Positions 1 to 10,432 of a stretch of 64,000 nucleotides of DNA are shown one piece after another (within the stretch, counting starts at the first letter, position 1; each line of letters begins with the position of its first letter). Source of the stretch: Clostridiaceae bacterium (GTDB lineage Bacteria > Bacillota > Clostridia > Clostridiales > Clostridiaceae). The stretch lies in NCBI GenBank assembly GCA_902363375.1, contig CABIZX010000002.1:715699-779698 (forward strand), in the 5' to 3' direction. The translations under genes were made by a program, and so were the position numbers. Below the pieces are notes generated by a model. That model worked only from the letters and a program-made list of their open reading frames with translations. It ran no database searches and was not told the DNA's origin.

Positions 1-1374
1 AGAGTAACAAATGACCTTGAAAAAGTATCCTTGGTGATGCAGGTGGGCTTTATGCAGTTTATATCTTCTACCTTTACAATTGTACTCACCATTATTGCTA
101 TGGTGATTCTAAATAAAAAGCTATCTCTTTTAGTTCTTATATTTGTAGGAATCAGTGCCGTTGCAACAAATTTTGTATCTAAATTGAGTCAACGATATTA
201 TGGAGAGAACTTTGCTGCCATGGGTGACTTAAGTGGAAAAATCGAAGAAGTATATTCAGGAAATAGAATTATTAAGGTATTTAATCAGCAATCTGATGTC
301 ATTGAAGAGGTTTCTAAGTTAAATTACAAGCAATTTAAAGCAAATAGAAAAGCTCAGTTCGTTGACTTTGCTATATATCCAACCATAAGACTTTTAAATC
401 AACTAGGCTTTGTGGCAACAGCTATTGCAGGAGGAATCATGACACTTAATGGACATATTTCCTTAGGTGGAATTCAAGCCTTTTTACAATATGTAAATCA
501 AATTTCTGAACCTGTTACTCAAGCTTCCTATGTTATCATGTCTCTGCAATCTGCCATAGCTGGAGCTGAGAGAGTTTTTTCACTATTAGATGATGAAGAA
601 GAAGTTAAGGATATAACATTTAATAAGTTTAATATGAACAATGGCAGAGTTACTTTTAAAAATGTAAGATTTGGCTACACACCAGATAAAGTTTTAATAA
701 AGGATTTGAATTTGGAGGTAAAGCCTAATGAAATGGTAGCAATAGTTGGCCCAACAGGGGGAGGTAAAACTACTTTAATTAACCTAATCATGCGTTTCTA
801 TGAGCTAAATGGAGGCTCTATATCTATTGACGGAATAGATATAACAAGGCTTTCTCGTAGTACCTTGCGTAGACAGATTGGAATGGTGCTTCAAGACACA
901 TGGCTCTTTGAAGGTACCATAGCTGAGAATATTGCCTATGGGAAGATGGATGCAACTAGGGAGGAAATTGTAGCTGCTGCAAAAGCTGCTTGCTGTGATC
1001 ATTTTATTCGTACCCTTCCACAGGGATATGACACTATAATCTCCAGTGAAACAGCTAATGTATCGCAAGGGCAGATGCAACTTTTAACTATTGCTCGTGC
1101 CATGCTGACAAATCCTACAATCATGATATTGGATGAAGCTACATCTAGTGTAGACACAAGAACAGAAGTAGAGATTCAAAATGCCCTAACAAGATTAATG
1201 AAGGATAAAACAAGCTTTGTTATAGCCCATAGGCTTTCAACTATTCAAAATGCAGATATGATTTTAGTTGTAAGGGATGGAGATATTGTAGAGAGAGGAA
1301 ATCATGAGAGTCTTCTAGCACAAAATGGATTCTATGCTTCCCTTTATTACAGTCAGTTTGAAGTGGCAAACTAA
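1..1374 (+). CDS. ABC exporter, fused permease-ATPase (5' end cut by window)
   Basis: Heterodimeric or homodimeric ABC exporter half-transporter of the MsbA/LmrA type, acting in the cytoplasmic membrane; the substrate cannot be told. The frame is open from base 1 (RVTNDLEKVS, the usual end of a coupling-helix segment), so the first membrane helices lie outside the window. The visible part has membrane segments up to about nt 540, then an ATPase domain. Walker A is GPTGGGKTT near nt 748, the signature is VSQGQMQLL near nt 1062 (the usual LSGGQ is degenerate), Walker B is MILDEATSSVD near nt 1120, and the switch histidine is in IAHRLST. Such genes usually come as adjacent pairs; a partner is probably just upstream. 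A 223-bp AT-rich gap follows before a histidine kinase gene. Confidence 0.93.
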   Translation, partial: RVTNDLEKVSLVMQVGFMQFISSTFTIVLTIIAMVILNKKLSLLVLIFVGISAVATNFVSKLSQRYYGENFAAMGDLSGKIEEVYSGNRIIKVFNQQSDVIEEVSKLNYKQFKANRKAQFVDFAIYPTIRLLNQLGFVATAIAGGIMTLNGHISLGGIQAFLQYVNQISEPVTQASYVIMSLQSAIAGAERVFSLLDDEEEVKDITFNKFNMNNGRVTFKNVRFGYTPDKVLIKDLNLEVKPNEMVAIVGPTGGGKTTLINLIMRFYELNGGSISIDGIDITRLSRSTLRRQIGMVLQDTWLFEGTIAENIAYGKMDATREEIVAAAKAACCDHFIRTLPQGYDTIISSETANVSQGQMQLLTIARAMLTNPTIMILDEATSSVDTRTEVEIQNALTRLMKDKTSFVIAHRLSTIQNADMILVVRDGDIVERGNHESLLAQNGFYASLYYSQFEVAN

Positions 1375-1597
1375 GTAATAAGGTTCTATATACAGAGGTT
1401 GTAAATAATCTTGATAACTTTATTAGTATATTTTAATTTAATGAGAAAAAAACATAGGGCAGATAAATTTATATCTTAAAAATATTATCGAATATAAAAT
1501 CATGTCTTATTTTATAAAAACTATTTAAATTTTCATAATTTAATTTTATAATTTAATTATAATTAGATTATAATTTATACTACATTGAGGTGGCTAT

Positions 1598-3739
1598 ATG
1601 TACGATAATATTTTCAACCAAACCAGCGTAACTCAACTTAATATAGATAAAATAATAGATACTATAGATGAAGTTCCAGATTGTGTATGGATAAAAAATA
1701 AGTTTGGGGATTATTTAGCTGTTAATAATGCATTCTGTGAGGTTCTAGGGGAAGATAAAGAAATACTAATAGGTAGTAATTCAAAGTATTTTTTTGATTC
1801 ATCTAGTTTTCAATTTATAAATAAAACTGATTTAGAAGCAATAAATAAGAAAAGAAAGTGTATCATGAATGAATACATGTATATAAAGGGTAAAGAGGTT
1901 ATTTTGCATACTAACAAAATTCCTATAATAAATTTAGATGGAAGTTGCACCTCGTTTTTAGCAATTGGAAGGATAATTAGTACCAATAATTTATCTCATG
2001 ATACTTCTTTTATGAATGAAGGAAATGACGTAACATATGGCTTAATTATTGAAAATGAAGAAAAGAGAAATCAGGTTTTATATGAGGAAGTTTATGAATA
2101 TTTTAATGAGATAAATAAAAATGCTAATAATAAAGGTATAAGTCTATGGATATATAATGAATCTGAAAAGGCTATAATTAAAAAAATGTCTTCTGGATTG
2201 ACTGATGGTATACCTAATGACTTTAAAATGCCAATAAGCGATGAGGGAAGGGACAAGTTGCTTCAAGAGGCTGATAAAATTAAACTACCTATACCCTTCA
2301 AGTTATATAAGGATTTATTTAATAACATTAGACATAGTGAACAGTATAATTATGCCCTTGAAGATAAATACTTCATATATATACCTATAGTTTATAATTC
2401 AAAACTTTTAGGTATTCTAAATGTATATTATAATGAACCATTTTGTGATAGCGATGCTACTTATATAAAGCAAATTTCTAAGCGAATAGCCCTAGCTCTG
2501 AAAAATATTCATTTATATAATAAATTAACAGCTCAGCTAAAAGAAAAAATTAAAGTAGAAAATAGGTTGAGTAAATTCCTTAATATAGCAGTTGATTTAT
2601 ATATAGCTATAGACACCAGTGGATATATCAAATACATGAGCTCTAGTTTATCTTCTATATTAGGATGGTCAACTAAGGAATTAAAGGAAAGGCCTATTCA
2701 ATCTATTGTAGAATATACAGAAAAAAGTGTAGACTTTGAGGAGATTTTATATACTTATAATAAAAAGTGCTATGGTGGAATATGTAAGATAAGATGTAAA
2801 AATGACGATTTTAGATTAATTAAGTGGTACTATTATCATGAAAAAGAAAGTGGTGAGATATTAGTAACAGGTACAGATGTAACTAATTATACTAATCTTC
2901 AAGAAAAGGTTACAAATCTTGAAACTAAAATAGAACGGGAAGCTTTTAAAACAGAAATTCTTTCAAATATTTCTCATGAATTTAAAACTCCATTAAATAT
3001 AATATTAACTAGTACTAAGTTGAAGCTAGATTCCTATGATAAAGAAGATATATCAAAGAATAGTACTGATTATAATTATTTAAGTATGGTAAAACATAAT
3101 TCCTATAGGCTACTTAGATTAGTAAATAATTTAATAGATATAACTCAAATCGATAATAATAATATAAAATTACATAAAAAAAATATTAATTTTGTAAGCT
3201 ATGCTGAAGAAATTGTAAGCTCCGTTTCAAGGTATGTAGAGAAAATGGATAGAAATATAATATTTGATACTAAAGATGAGGAAGCGTATTTAGATTGTGA
3301 TGTTGATAAAATTGAAAAAGTTTTTTTAAATTTAATATCAAATTCTATAAAATACACAGAAACTGGTGGAAATATATATGTAACCATAAGAGTTAATCAG
3401 AAAGAAAAAAGAGTATATGTATCTGTTAAAGATGATGGTATAGGAATACCAGGGGATAGTTACGATACGATATTTGAAAGGTTTAATCAGGTTGATGATT
3501 TATTTGTAAGGAGAGCTGAAGGAAGTGGCGTAGGATTGCCTTTAGCAAAGGCTTATATACATCTTCATAATGGAGAAGTGTACGTAAATAAAAATGTAGA
3601 TAAAGGAGCAGAGTTCATATTTTATCTGCCTATAGTTAATGATGAGAGAAATAGTACATTTAATAATTTTTATGATAAAGTTGTAAGTTCTACTAGATCT
3701 GAAAGAATTAATATTGAGCTTTCTGATATATATTCATAA
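1598..3739 (+). CDS. PAS-GAF-PAS sensor histidine kinase, soluble, orphan
   Basis: A 713-residue cytoplasmic sensor kinase. Order of domains: PAS (about 17-125, beginning DEVPDCVWIKN), GAF (about 155-300), second PAS (about 325-430), then HisKA with phospho-acceptor His460 in ISHEFKTPLN, and HATPase_c with N box NLISNSIKYTE (about 578), G1 DDGIGIPGD and G2 GSGVGLPLAKAY. No transmembrane segment is visible, so it should sense an internal cue through PAS/GAF. It has no response regulator next to it, so it is an orphan kinase; in clostridia such orphans often feed Spo0A, which is inference only here. The start is supported by a GAGGTGG ribosome site 6 bases upstream. Confidence 0.93.
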   Translation: MYDNIFNQTSVTQLNIDKIIDTIDEVPDCVWIKNKFGDYLAVNNAFCEVLGEDKEILIGSNSKYFFDSSSFQFINKTDLEAINKKRKCIMNEYMYIKGKEVILHTNKIPIINLDGSCTSFLAIGRIISTNNLSHDTSFMNEGNDVTYGLIIENEEKRNQVLYEEVYEYFNEINKNANNKGISLWIYNESEKAIIKKMSSGLTDGIPNDFKMPISDEGRDKLLQEADKIKLPIPFKLYKDLFNNIRHSEQYNYALEDKYFIYIPIVYNSKLLGILNVYYNEPFCDSDATYIKQISKRIALALKNIHLYNKLTAQLKEKIKVENRLSKFLNIAVDLYIAIDTSGYIKYMSSSLSSILGWSTKELKERPIQSIVEYTEKSVDFEEILYTYNKKCYGGICKIRCKNDDFRLIKWYYYHEKESGEILVTGTDVTNYTNLQEKVTNLETKIEREAFKTEILSNISHEFKTPLNIILTSTKLKLDSYDKEDISKNSTDYNYLSMVKHNSYRLLRLVNNLIDITQIDNNNIKLHKKNINFVSYAEEIVSSVSRYVEKMDRNIIFDTKDEEAYLDCDVDKIEKVFLNLISNSIKYTETGGNIYVTIRVNQKEKRVYVSVKDDGIGIPGDSYDTIFERFNQVDDLFVRRAEGSGVGLPLAKAYIHLHNGEVYVNKNVDKGAEFIFYLPIVNDERNSTFNNFYDKVVSSTRSERINIELSDIYS

Positions 3740-3909
3740 TAATTTTATATCGAATATATACTTGTAATAATAATTTTATATCTGATATATACTTATAATA
3801 ATAATCTTACATATATTTATATAATAATAACTAACTTTAATTTTTTAATTCATTAAATATATACTTTTTAAATATAATAAAATAAAAATATAAGAATAGA
3901 TGATTTTAT

Positions 3910-3966
3910 AAAAGACTTCTAAACCTAGAATACATTAGTATCCATGGTTTAGAAGTCTTTTTTATA
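3910..3966. terminator. Bidirectional intrinsic terminator
   Basis: A 15-bp perfect stem (AAAAGACTTCTAAACC against GGTTTAGAAGTCTTT) flanked by A and T tracts on both sides. It sits between the convergent kinase and UroD-family genes and can serve both. Confidence 0.85.
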
Positions 3967-3978
3967 TTTATAGTACTA

Positions 3979-5067
<1,089 letters not shown>

Positions 5068-5306
5068 ACGAAAAAATTTAGTAATTAATCATATATAATC
5101 CTAAAATTATTATATAGAATGTGGGACAACATGTATAATTAAATAAATCTATATATAACAGATATCTATTGATATAAGTAATATTACTAAGGATATTTGT
5201 TTGGGCTTATGACAAACATTCATCATTATGTGATTTAATATTATATTTAACTAAAGCAGCCTATACTATAAATTAGAAGATATTTAAAAATCCATCTAAT
5301 TAACAT

Positions 5307-5546
5307 TTATCTACTTCTGAAACTACTTGCCATCTTTCTATTTGAATATTTCACAATAAAATAGATTGCAAACATAATAAAGCTTACAAAAGCACAATAC
5401 ATACCAAAGTAAATTATATTACCAAAGACAATCATAGGTAATATAGCTGCCAGCTTAGAGAATTTCATTGCTAAAAAGTATTCAAGAATAAACAGTGCAA
5501 TAGACACTACAGCAAAGAATACACCTGCAACTAATAATATATTCAT
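5307..5546 (-). CDS. Small membrane protein, two to three helices
   Basis: A 79-residue hydrophobic protein with a basic tail (KYSNRKMASSFRSR). The frame is open further upstream to 5606, but the ATG at 5546 is chosen because AAGGA lies 8 bases before it and the first helix (ILLVAGVFFAVVSIALF) begins right after. About three membrane segments are visible. No family is recognised and no function can be assigned. It stands alone between convergent and divergent neighbours. Confidence 0.6.
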   Translation of the reverse strand: MNILLVAGVFFAVVSIALFILEYFLAMKFSKLAAILPMIVFGNIIYFGMYCAFVSFIMFAIYFIVKYSNRKMASSFRSR

Positions 5547-5811
5547 AATACACATCCTTCTTAGTCCAATTTTCTTAATCATATAATTTCGGGGTGCTAA
5601 AGTCAATATAAAACTGTATCCATTATATTGAAAATAATGTTATAATATAACACATGGGTGAAATGAAAAAGTATTGATGAGAGCTATCGTTATGGAAAAT
5701 TTTAAAGTTTGGAATAAGTGAAAAGGAAAAACTATATGAATTTTGTTTAGATATAAGTTAAATTATCTATAGCTTAACTTCCATACTTTTATTAAAAGGG
5801 GATGGGGAAGG

Positions 5812-6699
5812 ATGTATAAAGAAATTCTTAATTTATTGAAGTGTCCAAAATGTAATGGGGAATTAAGTTTAGCCATTGAAAAGGAAGAAAATAGTGAGAT
5901 TATTGAAGGAAAGTTAAGTTGTAAGGATGGTCATCATTGGATTATTAGCGAAGGGGTAATAAACTTTGGTTCCTTAGAACAAGAATTTGCAAACAATTGG
6001 ACAGAAGCCTATGAGGAATATGGTGATGATGATGCCATGGATAAAAAACTATCAGAAGGAACTCCACAGAATCAAATAATCTTAGGTGATAAAACTAAAA
6101 AGTTTATAATTGATAGTATTAATAGTATAGAAAGTGAATTTATATTAGAGATAGCAACAGGTAGAGGATCTCTATTTAGAGAAATGGTGAAATATATAAA
6201 AGGTGACTCACAATTAATATGTACAGATTTAAGTTTTTTAGTATTAAAACATGATAGACTTAGAGCTAAAAAGATTAATCCAGAGATGAAAGTAAACTAT
6301 ATAGCCTGTGATGCAACCAACCTTCCAATTAAGGATAATTCAATTGATACTGCTGTATCTTTATTTGGAATTGCTAATATGTTAGATTTGGCTGGAAAAG
6401 GAATAAAAGAAGCTAAAAGGGTGCTGAAAGTAGGACAATCATTAATTGATAGTTATATTATTATTAAAGAAAACTCTAAAGGCTTTGAAGCACTAAAGGA
6501 ATTTTGCAAATATAATGATGTCATTGGAGCAGAAGGATTTGCCACAGCAGCAGGAGTAGAAAAGGCTTATAATGAAGCAAAGTTTAATAGGAGAAACATT
6601 ACAACCATTGGAGAATCCATAGGAGAAAAAAATGAATTTGATTTACTTCCTTTTGAAGGAGAATGGTTCGGCATGATTGTTGTGGAAGGGATAAAGTAG
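5812..6699 (+). CDS. SAM-dependent methyltransferase with N-terminal Trm112-like zinc ribbon
   Basis: A 295-residue class I methyltransferase. The first 60 residues form a Trm112/YcaR-like zinc segment: CPKCNGEL at 11-18 and a later SCKDGHHW, giving a likely C2-CH zinc site. The Rossmann fold follows, with motif I ILEIATGRGSLF, the acidic end of strand 2 in ICTDLS, and motif IV-like NSIDTAVSLFGIANM. This layout matches RlmA/TlrB-like and small-molecule methyltransferases, but the substrate is unknown. RBS is GGGGATGGGGAAGG. It is monocistronic, with a hairpin element about 90 bp downstream. Confidence 0.85.
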   Translation: MYKEILNLLKCPKCNGELSLAIEKEENSEIIEGKLSCKDGHHWIISEGVINFGSLEQEFANNWTEAYEEYGDDDAMDKKLSEGTPQNQIILGDKTKKFIIDSINSIESEFILEIATGRGSLFREMVKYIKGDSQLICTDLSFLVLKHDRLRAKKINPEMKVNYIACDATNLPIKDNSIDTAVSLFGIANMLDLAGKGIKEAKRVLKVGQSLIDSYIIIKENSKGFEALKEFCKYNDVIGAEGFATAAGVEKAYNEAKFNRRNITTIGESIGEKNEFDLLPFEGEWFGMIVVEGIK

Positions 6700-7078
6700 G
6701 AGAAGGATTATAGAGTTAGGATTAATCTAATTACATAAATAACTGATATACATTTTATAAAAGTATCAAATATATCCAATACCACCCCCTAGCTATAGTG
6801 AAATAATTCACCAATAGCCCAGGAGGATAAAATGTTCAAAACCTCCGTAGCCATCCTACTACGGTCTTTTCTATTATAACTTGAATATTATACCATAATT
6901 ACATAGAATAAATATGGGGGTATTAAATGGAAAAACTCACTTGGAGTAGTTGTGGAAAAGCGTATAAAAATATCTCTCCGCTATATCTACATGATATATC
7001 AGAGAGATATATAACTTTAACCAATAAATATATTATCCTACTACCAACTACTTAATACTCCAGATAGGGTTTAATTCG
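6700..7078. other. Intergenic stretch with three consecutive hairpins and a terminator
   Basis: This 379-bp gap holds no convincing gene. It contains a conserved stem-loop at 6793-6817 that recurs at 19516-19538, a GGAGG/CCTCC hairpin at 6822-6846, a rho-independent terminator at 6845-6875 (CCGTAG/CTACGG then TCTTTTCT), and an 8-9 bp stem at 6971-7010 (TATCTCTC/GAGAGATA) close to the end of the minus-strand MerR gene. Confidence 0.6.
6793..6875 (+). terminator. Hairpin cluster ending in intrinsic terminator
   Basis: Stem CTATAGTGAA...TTCACCAATAG, then GGAGG...CCTCC, then CCGTAG...CTACGG followed by TCTTTTCT. The last stem is a typical terminator for the methyltransferase transcript. The first stem belongs to a repeat also found near 19516. 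Confidence 0.6.
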
Positions 7079-8239
7079 TTACTTATTATTTTCAGCATAA
7101 AACTTTAAAGATTCTCCAATAAACTTAGATGCTCCCTTTCCGTACTTCTTATCAGTTGCATTTATCCACATAGAATTTGACAAATAAAGTTCTGAAGTAT
7201 AGCTCCAATAGTTCTCTCCTTGGTGTACTTTATAAAGTTCATTACTTTTTTTAGTTTCAGCTGCTATTTCCTCAACAATTTCTTGAATTTCCTTTGAAGA
7301 TGGATCTTTACTTAAGTCTTTCACAAGCTCTTCATATAAAATATTTATTTTAGGCTGTTTATCTCCTAAAGAGATTTTTAAAGCTTCACCTATAAAGTTG
7401 CATGAACCTTGTCCATACTTCTTATCAACTTCTTTTATCCAAGCGGGGTTTACAAAATAATTTTGTAGCATATAGTACCAATTGTCATCCCCACTATCCA
7501 TTGAAAAAAGTTCATAATCCTTCTTAGCGGTAGTTGTTATTTCTTCGGCAATTTGCTGAATCTCCTCTGAAGAAGGGGACTTACTTAAGTCTTTCACCAG
7601 GTTTTTATATAATTCTTTTAACTTAGGATGATTATCTTCTAAACAATCTTTTTTAAAATTATCATACTGCTCACCTAGAGTTATTATGTCACTATTAAGA
7701 TTTTTCTTCACAGCTTCAGCATACTTTTCAATACTTCCATATTGCTTTATAGCCATTTTAGCAATCTTAGCTTCCTTAGATTTGAACTTTTCAATGTATT
7801 CATTATATTTATCTATGCTACCATAGATTTTAATTACCTTATCCTCATGCTCCCTTTTAAATTCTTCTAACACATTAAAATACTCACTCATATCAAATTT
7901 TTCAAAACTCATTGCCTGCTCTCCTTTTAAGGTTTTATCTATAACCTCTATTAAATCATTTAATCTGTTTCGCTTTAAAATAAGCAACCTCTTTTGATCT
8001 TCTAGAGCTTTCATCTTATCAAAGTTGGGACTATCCATAATTTCTTTAATTTCTTTCAAAGGCAAATCAAGTTCTTTAAAAAATAGGATTTGTTGTAGGG
8101 TTTTAAGAGCTTCATCATCATAAAGCCTATACCCCGCATCTGTGAGTTTACTTGGTTTTAAAAGCCCAATTTTATCATAGTAGTGTAACATTCTCACACT
8201 TATTCCTGTAAAATCCGAAACCTGTTTTATTGTTTTCAT
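7079..8239 (-). CDS. MerR-family regulator with duplicated TipAS-like C-terminal segment
   Basis: A 386-residue one-component regulator. Residues 1-70 are a MerR winged helix (MKTIKQVSDFTGISVRMLHYYDKIGLL), followed by a long dimer helix. The rest resembles the TipAS antibiotic-binding region seen in TipA/Mta proteins. The last module occurs twice in tandem: LVKDLSKSPSSEEIQQI...DKKYGQGSCNFIGEALK (about 205-285) and LVKDLSKDPSSKEIQEI...DKKYGKGASKFIGESLK (about 300-380). TipAS is usually about 110-120 residues and single, so this protein (normal length about 250) is enlarged by duplication. RBS GGAGG is 6 bases before ATG. A MerR-type promoter lies at 8331-8361. Confidence 0.9.
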   Translation of the reverse strand: MKTIKQVSDFTGISVRMLHYYDKIGLLKPSKLTDAGYRLYDDEALKTLQQILFFKELDLPLKEIKEIMDSPNFDKMKALEDQKRLLILKRNRLNDLIEVIDKTLKGEQAMSFEKFDMSEYFNVLEEFKREHEDKVIKIYGSIDKYNEYIEKFKSKEAKIAKMAIKQYGSIEKYAEAVKKNLNSDIITLGEQYDNFKKDCLEDNHPKLKELYKNLVKDLSKSPSSEEIQQIAEEITTTAKKDYELFSMDSGDDNWYYMLQNYFVNPAWIKEVDKKYGQGSCNFIGEALKISLGDKQPKINILYEELVKDLSKDPSSKEIQEIVEEIAAETKKSNELYKVHQGENYWSYTSELYLSNSMWINATDKKYGKGASKFIGESLKFYAENNK

Positions 8240-8330
8240 TATTAACCTCCAACTTTGATTTTATAACTATCAATACTACATTAAACTCCGCCGGCTATGA
8301 GCTTTATCAATATATTCAAGCTATATTTTT

Positions 8331-8361
8331 ATATTACACTATGACATTATGTTAGGGTCAA
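8331..8361 (-). promoter_or_regulatory. MerR-type promoter with 19-bp spacer for the TipAS-like regulator
   Basis: On the minus strand TTGACC (8356-8361) and TAATAT (8331-8336) are separated by 19 bp instead of 17, and the spacer carries the dyad ACAT-A-ATGT. Long spacers with a central dyad are the mark of promoters twisted open by MerR proteins, so autoregulation is likely. Confidence 0.55.
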
Positions 8362-8452
8362 CATTTTTAGAAAATTTTAAGTGGTAAAGGGATAATATGT
8401 ATAAATTGCGGCTCATATTTAATATGTATAATTCCTAAAGAAAAAATGGAGT

Positions 8453-8554
8453 TTTTACAAAACAGAGTACTAATATCATGAAAAATATTTAAGATGCACT
8501 TTAATAATATAAGTGCATCTTAAATATTTTTTATATTAGTGTATTTTGTGAAGG
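8453..8554. repeat. Dispersed palindromic element, copy 1 (full length)
   Basis: Nearly the whole 100-bp block is an inverted repeat. The core stem AAATATTTAAGATGCACTT is perfect over 19 bp around the loop TAATAATAT. Outer arms read ACAAAAC-AG-GTACTAATAT on the left and ATATTAGTGTATTTTGT on the right. Related copies lie at 24546, 54321 and 59592. The right side is T-rich on both strands and could also terminate the ferredoxin transcript. Confidence 0.75.
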
Positions 8555-8611
8555 CTGCAAATCTAAATAGTATTCTAAAATATAACTTTATTACTTTTTA
8601 TATAAAATAAG

Positions 8612-8803
8612 CTATTCGTTAATATCTATAGCAGCTACTGGACATGAATCTCTTCCTTCTACAGCACCATCTTGAAGCTCTTCAGGAAGTTCACCAGATA
8701 TAGCTTCTGCCTTATCATCTTCATCAAATGAATAAACTTCAGGACAAAGTCCAACACAAGCTCCACATGAGATACAAGTATCCTTATTTACTATTGCTTC
8801 CAT
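8612..8803 (-). CDS. Ferredoxin, single [4Fe-4S] type
   Basis: A 63-residue acidic electron carrier. The cluster ligands are CxxCxxC in CISCGAC (11-17) and the distant CP of DSCPVAAI, which together bind one cubane cluster as in Thermotoga/Bacillus-type mono-cluster ferredoxins. An additional cysteine sits in GLCPEV, where two-cluster ferredoxins keep their fourth ligand; here it has no partner motif, so the second cluster has been lost. RBS AGGAGG lies 7 bases before the ATG. Cytoplasmic; the redox partner is unknown. Confidence 0.93.
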   Translation of the reverse strand: MEAIVNKDTCISCGACVGLCPEVYSFDEDDKAEAISGELPEELQDGAVEGRDSCPVAAIDINE

Positions 8804-8942
8804 ATTTATTCCTCCTTAACCCAATATATTAACAAGATTAGTATTAGCAAGAATTCATTTCATATACATATAATTTGTAAACATTTATGGAGAGTGGTGG
8901 TATAATATTTACAATACAGTAAATTAATAGGAGTAAATTTAT

Positions 8943-9353
8943 ATGAATTCAAACACTCGGGACAGGATTAAGGTATTTATAATTGGGGGGATACTCTTAC
9001 TTTGTTTAGCAGCTATATTATATGCAGCCTTTGGAAATCCTAGAACATCTACCATGATGTACACTAGGGAAGTGAAAATTATATACAAGGATGATACAGA
9101 AGCCATAAGAAAATGTGAGCAATACAAAACTGTATATGCTCATAAAGAAACAGAAGGGGATAAATTTTTATTAAAATATACTGACTATGAGTACCCTGAA
9201 AAGCACATTGAAAACACGATAATATTAACAAAGAAGCAGTATGATGAGATACAAGAAGGAAATTATTATTACTTTAAAATAAAAATACCTAGAGATGAAA
9301 GTAAGGAATGGATATTAAAAAAAATATATGATGAGAGCCCAGTACAAAAATAA
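8943..9353 (+). CDS. Membrane-anchored protein of unknown function
   Basis: A 136-residue protein with one N-terminal membrane helix (VFIIGGILLLCLAAILYAAF, 11-30) and a charged extracytoplasmic or cytoplasmic tail of about 105 residues. No conserved cysteine pair, lipobox or known domain is visible. It has its own promoter region and an AGGAG ribosome site 8 bases upstream of the ATG. No family is recognised. Confidence 0.7.
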   Translation: MNSNTRDRIKVFIIGGILLLCLAAILYAAFGNPRTSTMMYTREVKIIYKDDTEAIRKCEQYKTVYAHKETEGDKFLLKYTDYEYPEKHIENTIILTKKQYDEIQEGNYYYFKIKIPRDESKEWILKKIYDESPVQK

Positions 9354-9573
9354 AAATTTATTTGTGTAGCTTTATGAATTATATAAGATGATAAATATTT
9401 TTAATTTTATATAGTTAAAATGGAAGAGTTTAAGGTGATGAATATATACCAAAAAGTTTTGGTGATAATAAACTAATAATGTTAAAGTTAAATTTATGCT
9501 AGTAATTAAGCAGAAACTATATTGTTTATTCATGTGAAATGGTAAATAATATATGTTATAGGATGAATATTCA

Positions 9574-10005
9574 ATGGCATGTAGACACCTTGGACAATTT
9601 TTTAAGCTGTCAATTGAATATAATATGGATGAGGTAGATTTCACTCTAGTTGCTTTAAATAGTGAATATAAACAAGGGATTGAAATATATCAGCCACAAT
9701 GGTATTCACAAAGTCAGTATTATTATTTTGAAGAATTTATGGAAGAAAATAAAGTTAAAGAAAGAATCTATGCTGAGGATGAAATAACCTACGAAAAGGA
9801 AAGAATGTATTGGCTAGGATATTGCCTACAGGATTGGAGTAATAGAGCTAAGGTAACTGGAGCAGAAATTGCAGCAGCCTTAGGAGAAAAAGGAGTTAAG
9901 CATCTAATAAGGAATTATAAAGTTTATCATACCATTGATCCTATGTATGTTTTAGAAGATTGTCAGGACTATTTAGAAATAAAATTATTTAATGGCTTTG
10001 ACTAA
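9574..10005 (+). CDS. Hypothetical protein, Trp/Tyr-rich N-terminal half
   Basis: A 143-residue soluble protein. The first half is aromatic (YQPQWYSQSQYYYFEEF) and the second half reads like a helical bundle (YWLGYCLQDWSNRAKVTGAEIAAALGEKGVKHLIRNYKVYHT). I do not recognise the family; the second half has the feel of small antitoxin or immunity proteins, which is only an impression. The ribosome site (AGGATG) before 9574 is weak and a start at codon 18 (MDEVDF) is possible. A strong terminator follows. Confidence 0.55.
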   Translation: MACRHLGQFFKLSIEYNMDEVDFTLVALNSEYKQGIEIYQPQWYSQSQYYYFEEFMEENKVKERIYAEDEITYEKERMYWLGYCLQDWSNRAKVTGAEIAAALGEKGVKHLIRNYKVYHTIDPMYVLEDCQDYLEIKLFNGFD

Positions 10006-10108
10006 GAGGTAAATAATTAAGTTAAGTAGAAAACTTTTCAAAGGTAAGCCAGGATAGATATAAGCAGTTAGAGCTTAAATAGATTAAGAAATTGAAGATA
10101 TGTTAAGT

Positions 10109-10160
10109 AAAAGGAGAGCATATGAATTTGGGAGTACATAAATTCATATGCTCTCCTTTA
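10109..10160 (+). terminator. Intrinsic terminator, 19-bp stem
   Basis: AAAGGAGAGCATATGAATTT pairs perfectly with AAATTCATATGCTCTCCTTT and is followed by AAATTTCTCTCTTTTT. It closes the unit ending at 10005. Confidence 0.85.
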
Positions 10161-10432
10161 AATTTCTCTCTTTTTATAGCAATATAAAAGAGTTTAAGTT
10201 TTTTCATAAAAACCTCGGAAATTATTTTATAATTAATAACTATATTAGCGTGTAAAACATATTTTTATAATTATTAAAATATGTTATAATTGAGAATTCT
10301 AAACATTTATTGTAAAATAAATAATTAAATGGTACAATTTTAATAATTATGAATTAAGTTGTCATAATTTAATAGGGTAATAGATTTAAGCTAAATAGGG
10401 GTTTAAAGTTTAACAAAAATGGGGGATAAAAA
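10161..10432 (+). promoter_or_regulatory. AT-rich intergenic promoter region
   Basis: An AT-rich gap before the tandem GNAT gene, with several TATAAT-like hexamers (for example ATGTTATAATTGAG near 10275). No hairpin, leader ORF or operator-like dyad is evident. Confidence 0.35.

Noticed and set aside
9372..9644. 90-codon minus-strand frame
   Set aside because: AT-rich, no ribosome site, and overlaps the start of the better-supported plus-strand gene at 9574.
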